Below, one piece after another: positions 25,191 through 34,513 of a stretch of DNA of 64,000 bases; positions within the stretch are counted from its first letter, which is position 1, and each line of letters begins with the position of its first letter. The position numbers and the translations under genes are program-made. The DNA comes from Bacteroidales bacterium (lineage in GTDB: Bacteria; Bacteroidota; Bacteroidia; Bacteroidales; P3): NCBI GenBank assembly GCA_017480245.1, contig JAFVBA010000010.1:186001-250000 (forward strand), written 5' to 3'. Under the pieces are notes generated by a model. The model did no database searches. It had not been told where the DNA came from and saw only the letters and a program-made list of their open reading frames with translations.

Positions 25191-28100
25191 ATGAAGAGAC
25201 GTATTGTCGGCTTATTAGCGGCCTTGATGCTAATATTTACTTCGGTGCAGGCGCAAACAAGTTTGGGGACGGCACCTAACGGAACTTTCTCCGCCAATGA
25301 TATAGAATATTGGATAGGAGAGGGAGATAACAAAATTGGAATCATTGTTATGTACGATGATGACAAGTTGGAACATCAAAACATCGCCTTCGGTTACCGT
25401 TGGAGCGGAAGTGCGAAGACTTTGACGCAAATTTTTGAAGACATTAACTCATCGGACGAAAAGTTTAACATAGATTTTACTTCCAGTTACGGAGGTTATG
25501 TGAATAACTTTTATCTGGATTTGGACGAAGACCAAACTTTTGAGTACGAATTCTCCGATGATTGTTCTTGGATGAGTATATATTCATCAATGACTTCCGT
25601 TTGGGATTTCAGTAATAGTTTTTCCGGCGGCGAATGGGTGTCTATTGAATGTGGTTATAGCAGTAATGCTGGTAGTGCGGAATATTGGGCGCTTTCTGTC
25701 AGTGATGACGGTTGCAAATCTGTTAAAGACCTTGCTGTAAGTAGTATTACAACAAATAGCGCGGTAATTTCTTTTACTGATGCGTTGGGAACTAACGACT
25801 ATGTACTTTATTGGAAAAGTGAATCGGATAATGATTTCACCTCGCAGGCACTTACTCAAACTTCTTACACCTTAACTAATCTTGAATCTAACACTCTTTA
25901 TTCTTATTACATACAAAACAATTGTAACAATGGTTTGACTAAAGAGAGTTCGCAAAAGACTTTCCGAACAAAATGTTTGACTATGGCTTATTCGCAATTA
26001 CCTTACACGGAAACCTTTGACACTTATGTCGATGCTCTTCCTTATTGTTGGGATTTCGTTTATACTGCAAGCGGAACTAATTACCCTCAGACAACTATTG
26101 CAAATCCTCATTCTTCTCCGCGTTGTCTTAAGATAAGTTCGCAAAATACTTCGGCATATTCCGTTTGTCAGGGATTGGATGATGATATTGATATGACGGA
26201 TTTGAAAATCTCGTTATGGGCAAGAAGTATTGCTACCACTGCAGCCGATACTACGTTCAAAATTGGACTTGTAAGCAATGCAGATGCCGAAGATTTTGAA
26301 GAATTAGCCACAATCACTCCGACAACTTCATGGAAACAGTACGAGATATTCCTTAGCAATAAGACTTTTGACGCGACCAAACGCTACATTGCAATAAAGA
26401 GCGAAAACAATGGCTACCGTTCAATGTTTATTGACGATTTTACTATTAGCGAAGTTTCAAATTGCGAACATCCGTGGATAACTGACGTTGAAATTTCCGC
26501 AGGAGAGGACAACGCAACAGTGAAAATAACTATCGCTTCCGCAAAAGAAAATGATAATGACTTTTATGTTTGTTATAAAAAGGCAGGAGGTGAGGCAGAT
26601 TCCATAGAAGTTAATGACAAAACCGCAACTTTGGAGTTGGATTTGGCTGCTAATTATGATATTTGGGTAAGAACAATCTGCGCAGGGGGAGAAGTTTCCG
26701 ATGTTTTCGAAGTTAAAACAATCAAAACGCCTTGTGCATCTATCAGTATTCCTTATGTAGAGAATTTTAACTCGTATGGCAATAATCAAGTTGTGGATTG
26801 TTGGACTAAATCCACATCGGGAACTGTTCAAACTGCAACTTATCAACCTTATGAGGGCAATGCTTGTTTGAGTATTACGGGTGGTTACAGCGGAAGTAAG
26901 ACTTATTTCGCTCTTCCTTATTTAAAAGACAGCGCAGATATAACCAATGTCCGTCTTTCCTTCTATGGAAAAGGTTACGGGGCAGAAAGAAATATTGAGG
27001 TGGGAATTATGACTGACGCTACCGATGTTTCAACTTTTTATACCGTAAAAGAACTTACTCTTGTCAAAGACCAATGGACTAAATACGATGTTGATTTTTC
27101 TGAATACACATATCAAGGCAGATATGTCGCAATTATGTATAAGAGTACGGGAAGTTATCAAACTTCTTACTATGATAGTATTGTTTTATCCTATGTTCCG
27201 TCCTGTGATAAGCCGACAGACATCGTTTTGACGGCAGATAATGAAGATGCAAAGGCTGTTAATGTTGCATTCACGGCTCCTGAAGGCAGTGATACGTGGA
27301 ATCTGTATTACAAAACTGCAGAAGAAGATGATTACAGCTCAATTATGATATATGAAAATCCGTATAAATTGGAGAACTTGACGCTTAAATCCGATTATAC
27401 CATATATATGACTACCGTTTGTGGAAATAAAGAAAGTGAGGTAAGCGACACGGTTACTTATCAGACACCTTGCTATGCCGAAGCGATAGATGAATTTCCT
27501 TATACCGTAGATTTTGAGAATAATTCCTTAAGATGTTTAAACCAAATCACATTAGGAACTAACGAAATCACATGGAAAGAAACCGAAACCACAAATGGAT
27601 ACTTTACAGGTTATAATTCATCGGCAGAAGGTGAGAAGTTTTTGATTTTATCCGGCAACGGAGCGCACGCAATGTTGGTATTACCGAAATTAAATCTTAC
27701 TTCATTAACCAATCCTGTTGTTTCATTTTACAATATTCAGAAAAAATACGGCGTAAGTTCAGACACTCTTACTGTTTTGTACAGAACTGACGAGGCGCAA
27801 GAGTGGGTTACTTTAAAGAAATTCGCAGATGAAATTGCAGATTGGACACTTCAATATATAGAATTGCCTAATCCTTCAACTCAATACCAAATTGCTTTTG
27901 AGGGAACTTACAAAGGCGGACGCGGAGTTGCAATTGACAGTATAAGTGTGTCGGATTATGTTTGCAATCCTATTGTTGTGGAGATTGAAGACTCATTGTG
28001 TCAAGGCAGTACCTATACTCTGTATGACAATGAATACACTGACGCTGGTATATACACAATTCAAAGAACGGGTATCTTCAATTGCGATACTACAATCAAT

Positions 28101-30395
28101 CTTACTCTTACTTATAAGCAGCCTTACGATTCTGTTATGACAGTTAAACTTTGCGAGGGCAGTGTTCTTTCCGTTAATGGAGAGGATTATGCTGACGAAG
28201 GCGAATTTGAAATCACCGTTAGCAGTAATGAAAGTTGCGATACCAATATTCATCTTAGTATAATCAAAGTCTATCCGTCTGACACCACTATTGATTTGAC
28301 TTTAAGCGAAGGAGATAAAGTTGTTTTAGCAGATGAAGAATTTTCTGAGCAAGGTAATTTCGTAAGAACAATAACCAATGCAGACGGATGCGATTCTACG
28401 ATAACGATTAATATAATCGTTAATTCTTCATTAGACCCTCAAAAAGCAAATTCAATAAACAAGGATGATTCTTCAATAGTTGCTTGGGCGATAGGTGTAG
28501 AGGTTGAAAGAGATGCCAATGTAACTGACGGCAATTATTATGACGCTGTCGGCAAAACCCAAAATACCGAATACGTATCACTTGCTAACGGCGGAAAAGC
28601 GACTGTTACGTTTGACAGATTAATACAGAATGAATACGGTTTTGATTTTGTTGTCTTTTCTCACGGAAACATGATAAACACTGCTTTTGTTGAGGTATCT
28701 TCTGACGGAGAAAATTATTTCAGATTCCCTGCTGCTTCCATGGCAACGGATAACGAGACGGCATATACCGGTGATATGTACACAAATCTTGCAGGCGTTT
28801 ATAATACAGGCTACGGTATTGCATTTGATTTGGATGATTTGGAAGACAATGCCGATTTGGATAAATACGCTGTACGTTATGTCCGTGTTATTGGAGTTAA
28901 AAGCGGTGTTGATACGGATTCTGCTTCCAATATTATATATGACGCTGCGACAACAGGCTTTTTGTTTGCAGGTATCGGTGTTATCAACGGCGGAGAACCT
29001 TATCAAGTTGCCGATATGAGCGGATTGCTTACAACTTCAGAGTCATACGAAATAGTAAATGCTTCTACTAATGGTGCATATTTAGATAATTCCAATTACG
29101 TTAAGGATTACGTTTCCGCAGGAATGAATTTCCAAGGAATAGGGTATGATACATACGGATGGATTATGTCAATCAGTTGGGGACCTTCAAATCTTACCAA
29201 ATTGGCAAGTAACGGTTATTATATTTCTTCTGCACAGGCAGGAATGGACGGTAAAGGTGATACATATTTACAGGCATTCTATTCCGATTTTGCGGGGACT
29301 ATTGAACATTGCAGCGCAAAGAAAGAAGACGGAAGCGAATTCTGGCCGCAGGGAGTTTATGTTTCCCATACAAATAGTTCATTCACTTACACAGGAACGA
29401 CAAATGACGGACAGGCAGGTTATCACAAGATAGTGGCAACCGGTTATGATGAAAACGGTCAGCAAGTCGGTACGACAAGTGTTAATATAACTGAAAACGG
29501 TGCTCCATTCAAAGACTGGAGATGGTTGGATTTGTCTTCATTGGGTGAAGTAAGCAAAGTTGTATTCAGTCTGGAAAGCAACTATGCAAATTCTTGGGGA
29601 TTGTTAATACCTGCTTATTTCTGTATAGATAATTTCGTTTATACCAATTCAGACCCTCATAGTGCAATTACAGGGAAAACGACAATAAAAGCAACAATCT
29701 GTGCAAATTCTTCTTATACTTTTGCAGGCAAAGAACTAACCCAAAGCGGAACATATACAGATACATTGACAACTACAGACGGTGCGGACAGTATTGTTGT
29801 TATGAAACTAACGGTTGAGGAATTGAACAGTGTAACACTTAATGCAGAAGTTTGCTACGGTGAAGTATTTACATTCAACGGCAAAACTTATACATCTTCT
29901 CAGACAATTATTGACACTGTCAGCGCAACTGAAGGATGCGATACCGTTTATACCGTTAATTTGACAATTCTTGATAAGATAACAGCAGATACCTCCGTAA
30001 CAATCAGCCCAGAAGAATTGCCTTATCAGTTCGGCGGACAAACGTTTAACGGTGCAGGTGATTACGAATTGGTATTAAAGGCAGAGAACGGTTGTGATTC
30101 TACTCTAACATTGCATTTAAATGTTCAACAAGGTTTGAATGACGCAGGCAATACCGCAGAGATAACATTGTATCCTAATCCTGCAAAAGACGTTATCTTT
30201 ATAGAGAATGTAGTATGTAGTACGGAGCATATAACTATCAATATATATGATATAAACGGCAAATTGGTTTTGAGTGAAACAAAACAAAATGCTACATCAT
30301 ACATATTAAATACTACATTATTGCAAAGCGGCGTTTATTATATGAGAATCACTGCGGATAATATCAATAAGACTTTGAAATTTATTAAAGAGTAA
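25191..30395 (+). CDS. Giant modular T9SS surface protein with DUF4465, under cobalamin control
   Basis: 1734 residues. Signal peptide ends at VQA-QTS (about 21). There follow FN3-like modules (for example DLAVSSITTNSAVISFTD) alternating with three jelly-roll modules that start PYTETFD, PYVENFN and PYTVDFE. Short GCDSTI repeats come next. A surface domain (about 1092-1270, SIVAWAIGVEVERD, VVFSHGN) precedes DUF4465 (about 1278-1486, ending WRWLDLSSLGEVSKVVFSLE and PAYFCIDNFVYTN). Two more GCDS repeats and a type A T9SS sorting domain (1657-1734, LYPNPAKDVIF ... GVYYMRI) end it. DUF4465 genes occur, as I recall, in corrinoid uptake loci of Bacteroides. With the riboswitch, a corrinoid-capture role is inferred. 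No btuB neighbour is present. Confidence 0.9.
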   Translation: MKRRIVGLLAALMLIFTSVQAQTSLGTAPNGTFSANDIEYWIGEGDNKIGIIVMYDDDKLEHQNIAFGYRWSGSAKTLTQIFEDINSSDEKFNIDFTSSYGGYVNNFYLDLDEDQTFEYEFSDDCSWMSIYSSMTSVWDFSNSFSGGEWVSIECGYSSNAGSAEYWALSVSDDGCKSVKDLAVSSITTNSAVISFTDALGTNDYVLYWKSESDNDFTSQALTQTSYTLTNLESNTLYSYYIQNNCNNGLTKESSQKTFRTKCLTMAYSQLPYTETFDTYVDALPYCWDFVYTASGTNYPQTTIANPHSSPRCLKISSQNTSAYSVCQGLDDDIDMTDLKISLWARSIATTAADTTFKIGLVSNADAEDFEELATITPTTSWKQYEIFLSNKTFDATKRYIAIKSENNGYRSMFIDDFTISEVSNCEHPWITDVEISAGEDNATVKITIASAKENDNDFYVCYKKAGGEADSIEVNDKTATLELDLAANYDIWVRTICAGGEVSDVFEVKTIKTPCASISIPYVENFNSYGNNQVVDCWTKSTSGTVQTATYQPYEGNACLSITGGYSGSKTYFALPYLKDSADITNVRLSFYGKGYGAERNIEVGIMTDATDVSTFYTVKELTLVKDQWTKYDVDFSEYTYQGRYVAIMYKSTGSYQTSYYDSIVLSYVPSCDKPTDIVLTADNEDAKAVNVAFTAPEGSDTWNLYYKTAEEDDYSSIMIYENPYKLENLTLKSDYTIYMTTVCGNKESEVSDTVTYQTPCYAEAIDEFPYTVDFENNSLRCLNQITLGTNEITWKETETTNGYFTGYNSSAEGEKFLILSGNGAHAMLVLPKLNLTSLTNPVVSFYNIQKKYGVSSDTLTVLYRTDEAQEWVTLKKFADEIADWTLQYIELPNPSTQYQIAFEGTYKGGRGVAIDSISVSDYVCNPIVVEIEDSLCQGSTYTLYDNEYTDAGIYTIQRTGIFNCDTTINLTLTYKQPYDSVMTVKLCEGSVLSVNGEDYADEGEFEITVSSNESCDTNIHLSIIKVYPSDTTIDLTLSEGDKVVLADEEFSEQGNFVRTITNADGCDSTITINIIVNSSLDPQKANSINKDDSSIVAWAIGVEVERDANVTDGNYYDAVGKTQNTEYVSLANGGKATVTFDRLIQNEYGFDFVVFSHGNMINTAFVEVSSDGENYFRFPAASMATDNETAYTGDMYTNLAGVYNTGYGIAFDLDDLEDNADLDKYAVRYVRVIGVKSGVDTDSASNIIYDAATTGFLFAGIGVINGGEPYQVADMSGLLTTSESYEIVNASTNGAYLDNSNYVKDYVSAGMNFQGIGYDTYGWIMSISWGPSNLTKLASNGYYISSAQAGMDGKGDTYLQAFYSDFAGTIEHCSAKKEDGSEFWPQGVYVSHTNSSFTYTGTTNDGQAGYHKIVATGYDENGQQVGTTSVNITENGAPFKDWRWLDLSSLGEVSKVVFSLESNYANSWGLLIPAYFCIDNFVYTNSDPHSAITGKTTIKATICANSSYTFAGKELTQSGTYTDTLTTTDGADSIVVMKLTVEELNSVTLNAEVCYGEVFTFNGKTYTSSQTIIDTVSATEGCDTVYTVNLTILDKITADTSVTISPEELPYQFGGQTFNGAGDYELVLKAENGCDSTLTLHLNVQQGLNDAGNTAEITLYPNPAKDVIFIENVVCSTEHITINIYDINGKLVLSETKQNATSYILNTTLLQSGVYYMRITADNINKTLKFIKE

Positions 30396-30401
30396 TGATT
30401 T

Positions 30402-30472
30402 TAGTTTATAGTTTATGGTTTAAAGTTGAAAGTGTTTGAGGTTTCTCTAAACTTTAAATCATAAACTTTAAG
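30402..30472 (+). repeat. Heptamer hairpin, GTTTAAA type (copy II-2)
   Basis: GTTTATA, GTTTATG, GTTTAAA, GTTGAAA then, inverted, TCTAAAC, TTTAAAT, CATAAAC, TTTAAG in 7-bp phase, starting right after the stop codon. Likely a transcribed 3' hairpin. Confidence 0.7.
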
Positions 30473-30501
30473 ATCTGTACTGCAGTAATATAGAGTTGTT
30501 G

Positions 30502-30587
30502 AAAAAAAGTGCCGAATTAGTAAATTATTTTCTGAAAAGAGTAAAATGTTTTCTGAAAAGAATTTCGTGATTCGGCACTTTATTTTT
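30502..30587 (+). repeat. 86-bp nested palindrome (family I, copy 2)
   Basis: Outer AAGTGCCGAATTAG / GTGATTCGGCACTT; inner TTTTCTGAAAAG twice at 21-bp spacing. The middle parts of the two arms (AGTAAATT versus AATTTCGTG) no longer pair, unlike copy 1. Confidence 0.85.
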
Positions 30588-30794
30588 TAATAACAAGAAT
30601 TTAAACTCTAAACTTTTTAAACTGTTTTTTTGAATTATGAACATGAATTCAGAATAAAAGAAGCAGCATTTTTGATATTAAGAATGAAAAAATATATATG
30701 CGCAATTATTTAATATAAATTATTGATTATTAATTTATTATTGATAATTTATTAATTCTTTTTTCAAAAAAATATTTGTTTTTTCTCAAAAAAA

Positions 30795-30826
30795 TTTGGT
30801 CAGTATAAAAAAATGATATACTTTTG
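30795..30826 (+). promoter_or_regulatory. Strong orphan promoter (TTTG, 20 bp, TACTTTTG)
   Basis: TTTGG at 30795-30799 and TACTTTTG at 30819-30826 match the Bacteroidetes consensus. No convincing gene follows within 600 bases, only a 530-base unit ending in a strong terminator (31337-31358). Confidence 0.6.
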
Positions 30827-31044
30827 CAAATACAAAGAAGACGATGTTAGAAAAATGATTTTACAGTAGTAAGGTAAAAAATGATTACTTATTTGAGGTT
30901 GTTGGAAAATGGTAATGAGGAGTTGAAGTTGTAGGAAAGGAAGATGTTTTTGAATAGTAGAGTCTGGTAGTTTTCACTTTTTAAGTTTTTATTGTCTTTT
31001 TTATAAGGTCTTTTTACATAATAGTTTTATTGAAAGAAATTTCA

Positions 31045-31227
31045 ATGGCTAAGAAGTGGTGTGTGTAATCTTTGTCTGTTGAGCTGAGAAAGATTAAAAA
31101 AGGAAGAAGTTTGAGGAAAAGCAATGAAAATAATGATGTTTTTAAAGACGGTGCGAGCGTTGTTTATTGCGAATACCCGTTGTTTAAAAAGTTAGGCAAA
31201 AAAGGAAATGTAAGAGTGATTAAATAA
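31045..31227 (+). pseudogene. Short frame with an in-frame stop at codon 8 inside an orphan transcript
   Basis: From ATG 31045 the frame reads MAKKWCV, UAA, then 52 more codons: SLSVELRKIKKGRSLRKS ... KDGASVVYCEYPLFKKLGK ... NVRVIK, UAA. The downstream part is basic and protein-like, though no family was recognised. Explanations: a decayed small gene, a leader peptide followed by a non-ATG start (TTG at 31072), or chance within a non-coding RNA. The region 30832-31337 otherwise shows nothing but AT-rich sequence. Confidence 0.3.
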
Positions 31228-31336
31228 AATTTGCAGTTAAGCAAAACAGACACTGACTTAAAGAAACATCATTTTGGTTTTGGCTAATTTATTTACTCAT
31301 CATCATAAATTAGTTTTGTTTAATAAATTCGTTCTC

Positions 31337-31366
31337 GGAGGGAATATTCTTTCCCTCCATTTTTAT
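31337..31366 (+). terminator. Rho-independent terminator of the orphan unit
   Basis: GGAGGGAA (31337-31344), a 6-base loop, TTCCCTCC (31351-31358), then ATTTTTATT. Its 8-bp GC-rich stem is among the strongest hairpins here, yet the nearest assigned upstream gene ends 940 bases earlier. Confidence 0.8.
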
Positions 31367-31387
31367 TGATTTTTGAGAAAAAAGGTA

Positions 31388-31395
31388 TATCTTTG
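31388..31395 (+). promoter_or_regulatory. -7 box (TATCTTTG) for dinB
   Basis: Matches TAnnTTTG, 93 bases before the dinB ATG. A heptamer array fills the 5' UTR. No LexA-like site was recognised. Confidence 0.5.
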
Positions 31396-31403
31396 CAAAA
31401 TTT

Positions 31404-31482
31404 ATGTACTATTTGCTATAATGATGTACTATATGGTGTATTATACGTCGTATATAGTAAGTAGTATATAGTAAATGGTATA
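31404..31482 (+). repeat. Heptamer array, TAGTATA type (copy III-4)
   Basis: TACTATT, TGCTATA, ... TACTATA to the left and TAGTAAG, TAGTATA, TAGTAAA to the right of the palindromic centre TATACGTCGTATA. It occupies the dinB leader and would fold into a hairpin just before the start codon. Confidence 0.7.
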
Positions 31483-31487
31483 TTTGT

Positions 31488-32549
31488 ATGCGGAAGATAA
31501 TACATTTGGATATGGATGCGTTTTATGCCTCTGTTGAACAACGGGATGACAAATCATTAAGGGGCAAACCGATTGTGGTAGGTCACGATGCACCGCGGGG
31601 AGTTGTGGCAACGGCATCGTATGAGGCGAGAACATTCGGCGTACATTCAGCAATGTCAATCCAAAAAGCCAAACAATTGTGTAAAGATTTAATAATAGTT
31701 GAACCCCATTTTGAGAAATACAAAGAAGTTTCGCAAACAATCCGATTGCTTATGCACAAATATACAGATATTATAGAACCTGTTTCATTGGACGAGGCAT
31801 TTATGGACGTAACTGAGAATAAGATTGGTGAGAATTTGGCAGTTAATATAGCAAAGGAACTAAAAAATGAGATACTTTGTCAAACTCTTTTAACGTCTTC
31901 GGCAGGTGTTTCATACAATAAGTTTTTAGCAAAAATAGCATCGGATTGGAATAAACCGAACGGACTGAAAGTTATACATCCTTCGCAAGCGGAAAGATTT
32001 ATTGACGGATTGAAGGTAGAGAAAATATGGGGTGTTGGTAAAAAAACACTTATCAAAATGCACTCATTGGGAATCTATAACGGAAAACAGCTTAGAGAAG
32101 TTCCTTTATTGGAATTGACTAAGAATTTCGGTAAGATGGGTAAAGTGTTTTATGATTATGCAAGAGGGATAGACAATTCTATTGTAGAAAGTTCTTGGGA
32201 GAGAAAATCCATTAGTTGCGAGCATACTATGGAAGAGGATATATCTGACAAGACTTCCGTAATTGTTGCATTGTATAATGTTGTTTTGGATTTGGTTTCA
32301 AGAATAGAAAGGTCAGGATTCAAAGGAATGCGTCTTACGTTGAAGATAAAATATTATGATTTCACTATTAAAACTTGTTCTTTGACACAAAAACAAATTC
32401 TTGATACAAAAGATAAAATTCTTCCGTTGGCTAAAGAACTTATGAAGAAGATTCCTTACCAGGAAAAACCTCTGCGTTTGATTGGATTGGGAGTTTCTTT
32501 GGAAGATAAGGCGGTTTATAAGGAGTTGGAGTTATTTGGAAATAATTAA
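31488..32549 (+). CDS. dinB: DNA polymerase IV
   Basis: 353 residues of Y-family translesion polymerase. Palm motifs HLDMDAFYASVEQRDD and EPVSLDEAFMDVTEN carry the catalytic acidic residues; the SSAGVSYNKFLAKIASDWNKP and HhH segment KIWGVGKKTLIKMHSLGI follow; the little-finger domain completes the normal length. A C-terminal beta-clamp motif was not identified (the protein ends ELELFGNN; ELELF may serve). It copies damaged DNA in the SOS response or during stress. It is followed after 13 bases by an EamA gene. Confidence 0.95.
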   Translation: MRKIIHLDMDAFYASVEQRDDKSLRGKPIVVGHDAPRGVVATASYEARTFGVHSAMSIQKAKQLCKDLIIVEPHFEKYKEVSQTIRLLMHKYTDIIEPVSLDEAFMDVTENKIGENLAVNIAKELKNEILCQTLLTSSAGVSYNKFLAKIASDWNKPNGLKVIHPSQAERFIDGLKVEKIWGVGKKTLIKMHSLGIYNGKQLREVPLLELTKNFGKMGKVFYDYARGIDNSIVESSWERKSISCEHTMEEDISDKTSVIVALYNVVLDLVSRIERSGFKGMRLTLKIKYYDFTIKTCSLTQKQILDTKDKILPLAKELMKKIPYQEKPLRLIGLGVSLEDKAVYKELELFGNN

Positions 32550-32562
32550 ATTGCAATGAAAA

Positions 32563-33474
32563 ATGAAAAAAGACAGAAATATTTTGATAGGATATATATC
32601 TATTTGCATATATGCGTGTTTGTCGGGAATAAGTTTCGCTTGGACTAAACGCTTACTTGAAAATAATTTTCCCGTTTTTACTATTGTTTTGATAAGACTT
32701 GTAATCGGTGCGGCGTTTTTACTTCTTGCATTGAAATTGTCGGGAAAACTTGAAGTGATGAAGCGTAAGGATTTACTCTCTTTTGTTTGCTTGGCATTGG
32801 GAGAGCCGTTTTTGTATTTTATTGGTGAAGATTTCGGAATGAAATACGTTGAGGCTTCGTTTGCTTCGGTTATCATTGCATTGATTCCTGTATTGGTTGC
32901 CTTCGCAATCCCTTTGGTTTATGGCGGAAGAATAAAAAAGGCATTGGTTGCAGGAGCTGGAATATCATTAATAGGTATTGGTATAATGAGTTTTACTGAA
33001 AACGGATTTGCTTTTGATGTTAGAGGATTGTTGTTGCTTTTGCTTGCATTGGGTGCGGCAATATGGTATAACGTATTCCTTCAAAAACTATTGAAATCCT
33101 ACGGCGCTTTCACCGTTACGGCATATATGAATGTAATAGGGGCGGTCATGTATTTACCTTTGTTTTTTATTTTTGATTTTCAGCAAGTGGGTTCGTTGAA
33201 TTGGAAATTCGCTTCGATAAGAGACTTACTTTGCCTCGGAGTTTTATGTTCTGCCGGCTCGTATGGGCTGTATAGTTTTGCGGCAAAGAAATTAAGCGTT
33301 GAAAAAGTAAGTATCTTTAACAACGCTGCGCCGATTGTAACGGTTTTTGCAGCAGTCAGTATGGGAATGGAGAATTTAACTTTCAGAAAAGTAGTAGGTG
33401 TTTTGATAGTTGTGGCAGGTGTAATTCTCTCGCAAGGTGTTTTTGCGATGAAAAGCAAAAAGAATAAGATATAA
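32563..33474 (+). CDS. EamA (DMT) family transporter, copy 1
   Basis: 303 residues with ten predicted membrane helices arranged as two EamA repeats (about 8-140 and 152-292). Signature blocks include LSGISFAWTKRLLENNFPVFTIVLIRLVIGAAF and GEPFLYFIGEDFGMKYVEASFASVIIALIPV. Members export or import amino acids and other metabolites; the substrate cannot be told. The second copy (33559-34479) is a clear paralogue. It sits 13 bases after dinB and probably shares its message. Confidence 0.88.
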   Translation: MKKDRNILIGYISICIYACLSGISFAWTKRLLENNFPVFTIVLIRLVIGAAFLLLALKLSGKLEVMKRKDLLSFVCLALGEPFLYFIGEDFGMKYVEASFASVIIALIPVLVAFAIPLVYGGRIKKALVAGAGISLIGIGIMSFTENGFAFDVRGLLLLLLALGAAIWYNVFLQKLLKSYGAFTVTAYMNVIGAVMYLPLFFIFDFQQVGSLNWKFASIRDLLCLGVLCSAGSYGLYSFAAKKLSVEKVSIFNNAAPIVTVFAAVSMGMENLTFRKVVGVLIVVAGVILSQGVFAMKSKKNKI

Positions 33475-33527
33475 TGATTATATGCTTTTTCTGATTTTCA
33501 TATTATTGCTATGATAAGAAAATTTAT

Positions 33528-33535
33528 TATCTTTG
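33528..33535 (+). promoter_or_regulatory. -7 box (TATCTTTG) for EamA copy 2
   Basis: TTATTATCTTTGC matches TAnnTTTG, 23 bases before the ATG at 33559, so copy 2 can be expressed apart from copy 1. Confidence 0.55.
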
Positions 33536-33558
33536 CACGTCGTTTTAAATAACAGACA

Positions 33559-34479
33559 ATGGCAAATAAGAAAAAAATATATGGTTATGCTGCAATAATT
33601 GTTGCAGTTTTGTTGTGGGGAGCAAGTTTTGTTTGGACAAAGGAACTATTGGTTAAGGAGTTTCCCGTATTTACTATTGTTTTATGCCGAATGATTATCG
33701 CCTCTTGTGTCTTGCTTTTATTATTCAAAACAACGGGGCAGATAGAAAAGGTTTCCCGCAAAGATTTTCCGCTGTTCTTTATGCTCTCTTTGTTTGAACC
33801 TTTTTTGTATTTCATAGGGGAGAACTTCGGATTGCTTTTTGTTTCGCCCTCTATTGCCGCCGCTATCATAGCGTTGGTACCTATCGTAACGGCAGTGAGT
33901 TTGAGTACTCTGAATAAAGAAAAACTAAGAGCGGAATTGTTTATCGGTGCGGCAATATCGGTAATAGGTATAATGCTTATGAGTTTTACTTCCTCATCTA
34001 ATGAAATCAGTATAAAAGGATTGCTGTTAATGCTCTTGGCTGTCGTTTCTGCTGCACTGTACGGCACAACTTTGCAACAGATATTAAAACGTGGTTACGG
34101 TGCTGTTACAATCACTACTTGGCAGAATATAATCGCTGTGTTTTTGTACCTTCCTTGTTTTTTGATATTTGATGTAAGGCAGGTAACTTCACTTGATTGG
34201 AACGTATCAACCATAGGCAGTTTGCTGACATTGGGAGTTTTGTGTTCGGCGGCGGCATTTGCATTATATTCGGCTGCTGCTAAAATCGTTACGGTGGCTA
34301 AAGCGTCAGTTTTTTCCAATGCTATACCTGTGGTAACGCTGTGTCTGTCCGTTTTGATGGGAACTGAATTGATTACGGTGCAGAAAATAATCGGTATATT
34401 GGTTGTTGTGGGCGGTGTTATCATATCTCAGCGTACGGAAACCAAGTCAAAACAAAAGAAAATCAAGAAAAAGAATTGA
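33559..34479 (+). CDS. EamA (DMT) family transporter, copy 2
   Basis: 306 residues, ten helices, two EamA repeats. It aligns with copy 1 through the N-terminal WGASFVWTKELLVKEFPVFTIVLCRMIIAS and the FEPFLYFIGENFGLLFVSPSIAAAIIALVPI block, so the pair arose by tandem duplication and has diverged considerably. The C-terminus is a lysine-rich tail. It has its own promoter. The agmatine/putrescine genes follow after 34 bases, so polyamine or amino-acid export is conceivable but not shown. Confidence 0.88.
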   Translation: MANKKKIYGYAAIIVAVLLWGASFVWTKELLVKEFPVFTIVLCRMIIASCVLLLLFKTTGQIEKVSRKDFPLFFMLSLFEPFLYFIGENFGLLFVSPSIAAAIIALVPIVTAVSLSTLNKEKLRAELFIGAAISVIGIMLMSFTSSSNEISIKGLLLMLLAVVSAALYGTTLQQILKRGYGAVTITTWQNIIAVFLYLPCFLIFDVRQVTSLDWNVSTIGSLLTLGVLCSAAAFALYSAAAKIVTVAKASVFSNAIPVVTLCLSVLMGTELITVQKIIGILVVVGGVIISQRTETKSKQKKIKKKN

Positions 34480-34513
34480 GAAATCTGTAATTATTATATT
34501 ATAATAAGGAGTT

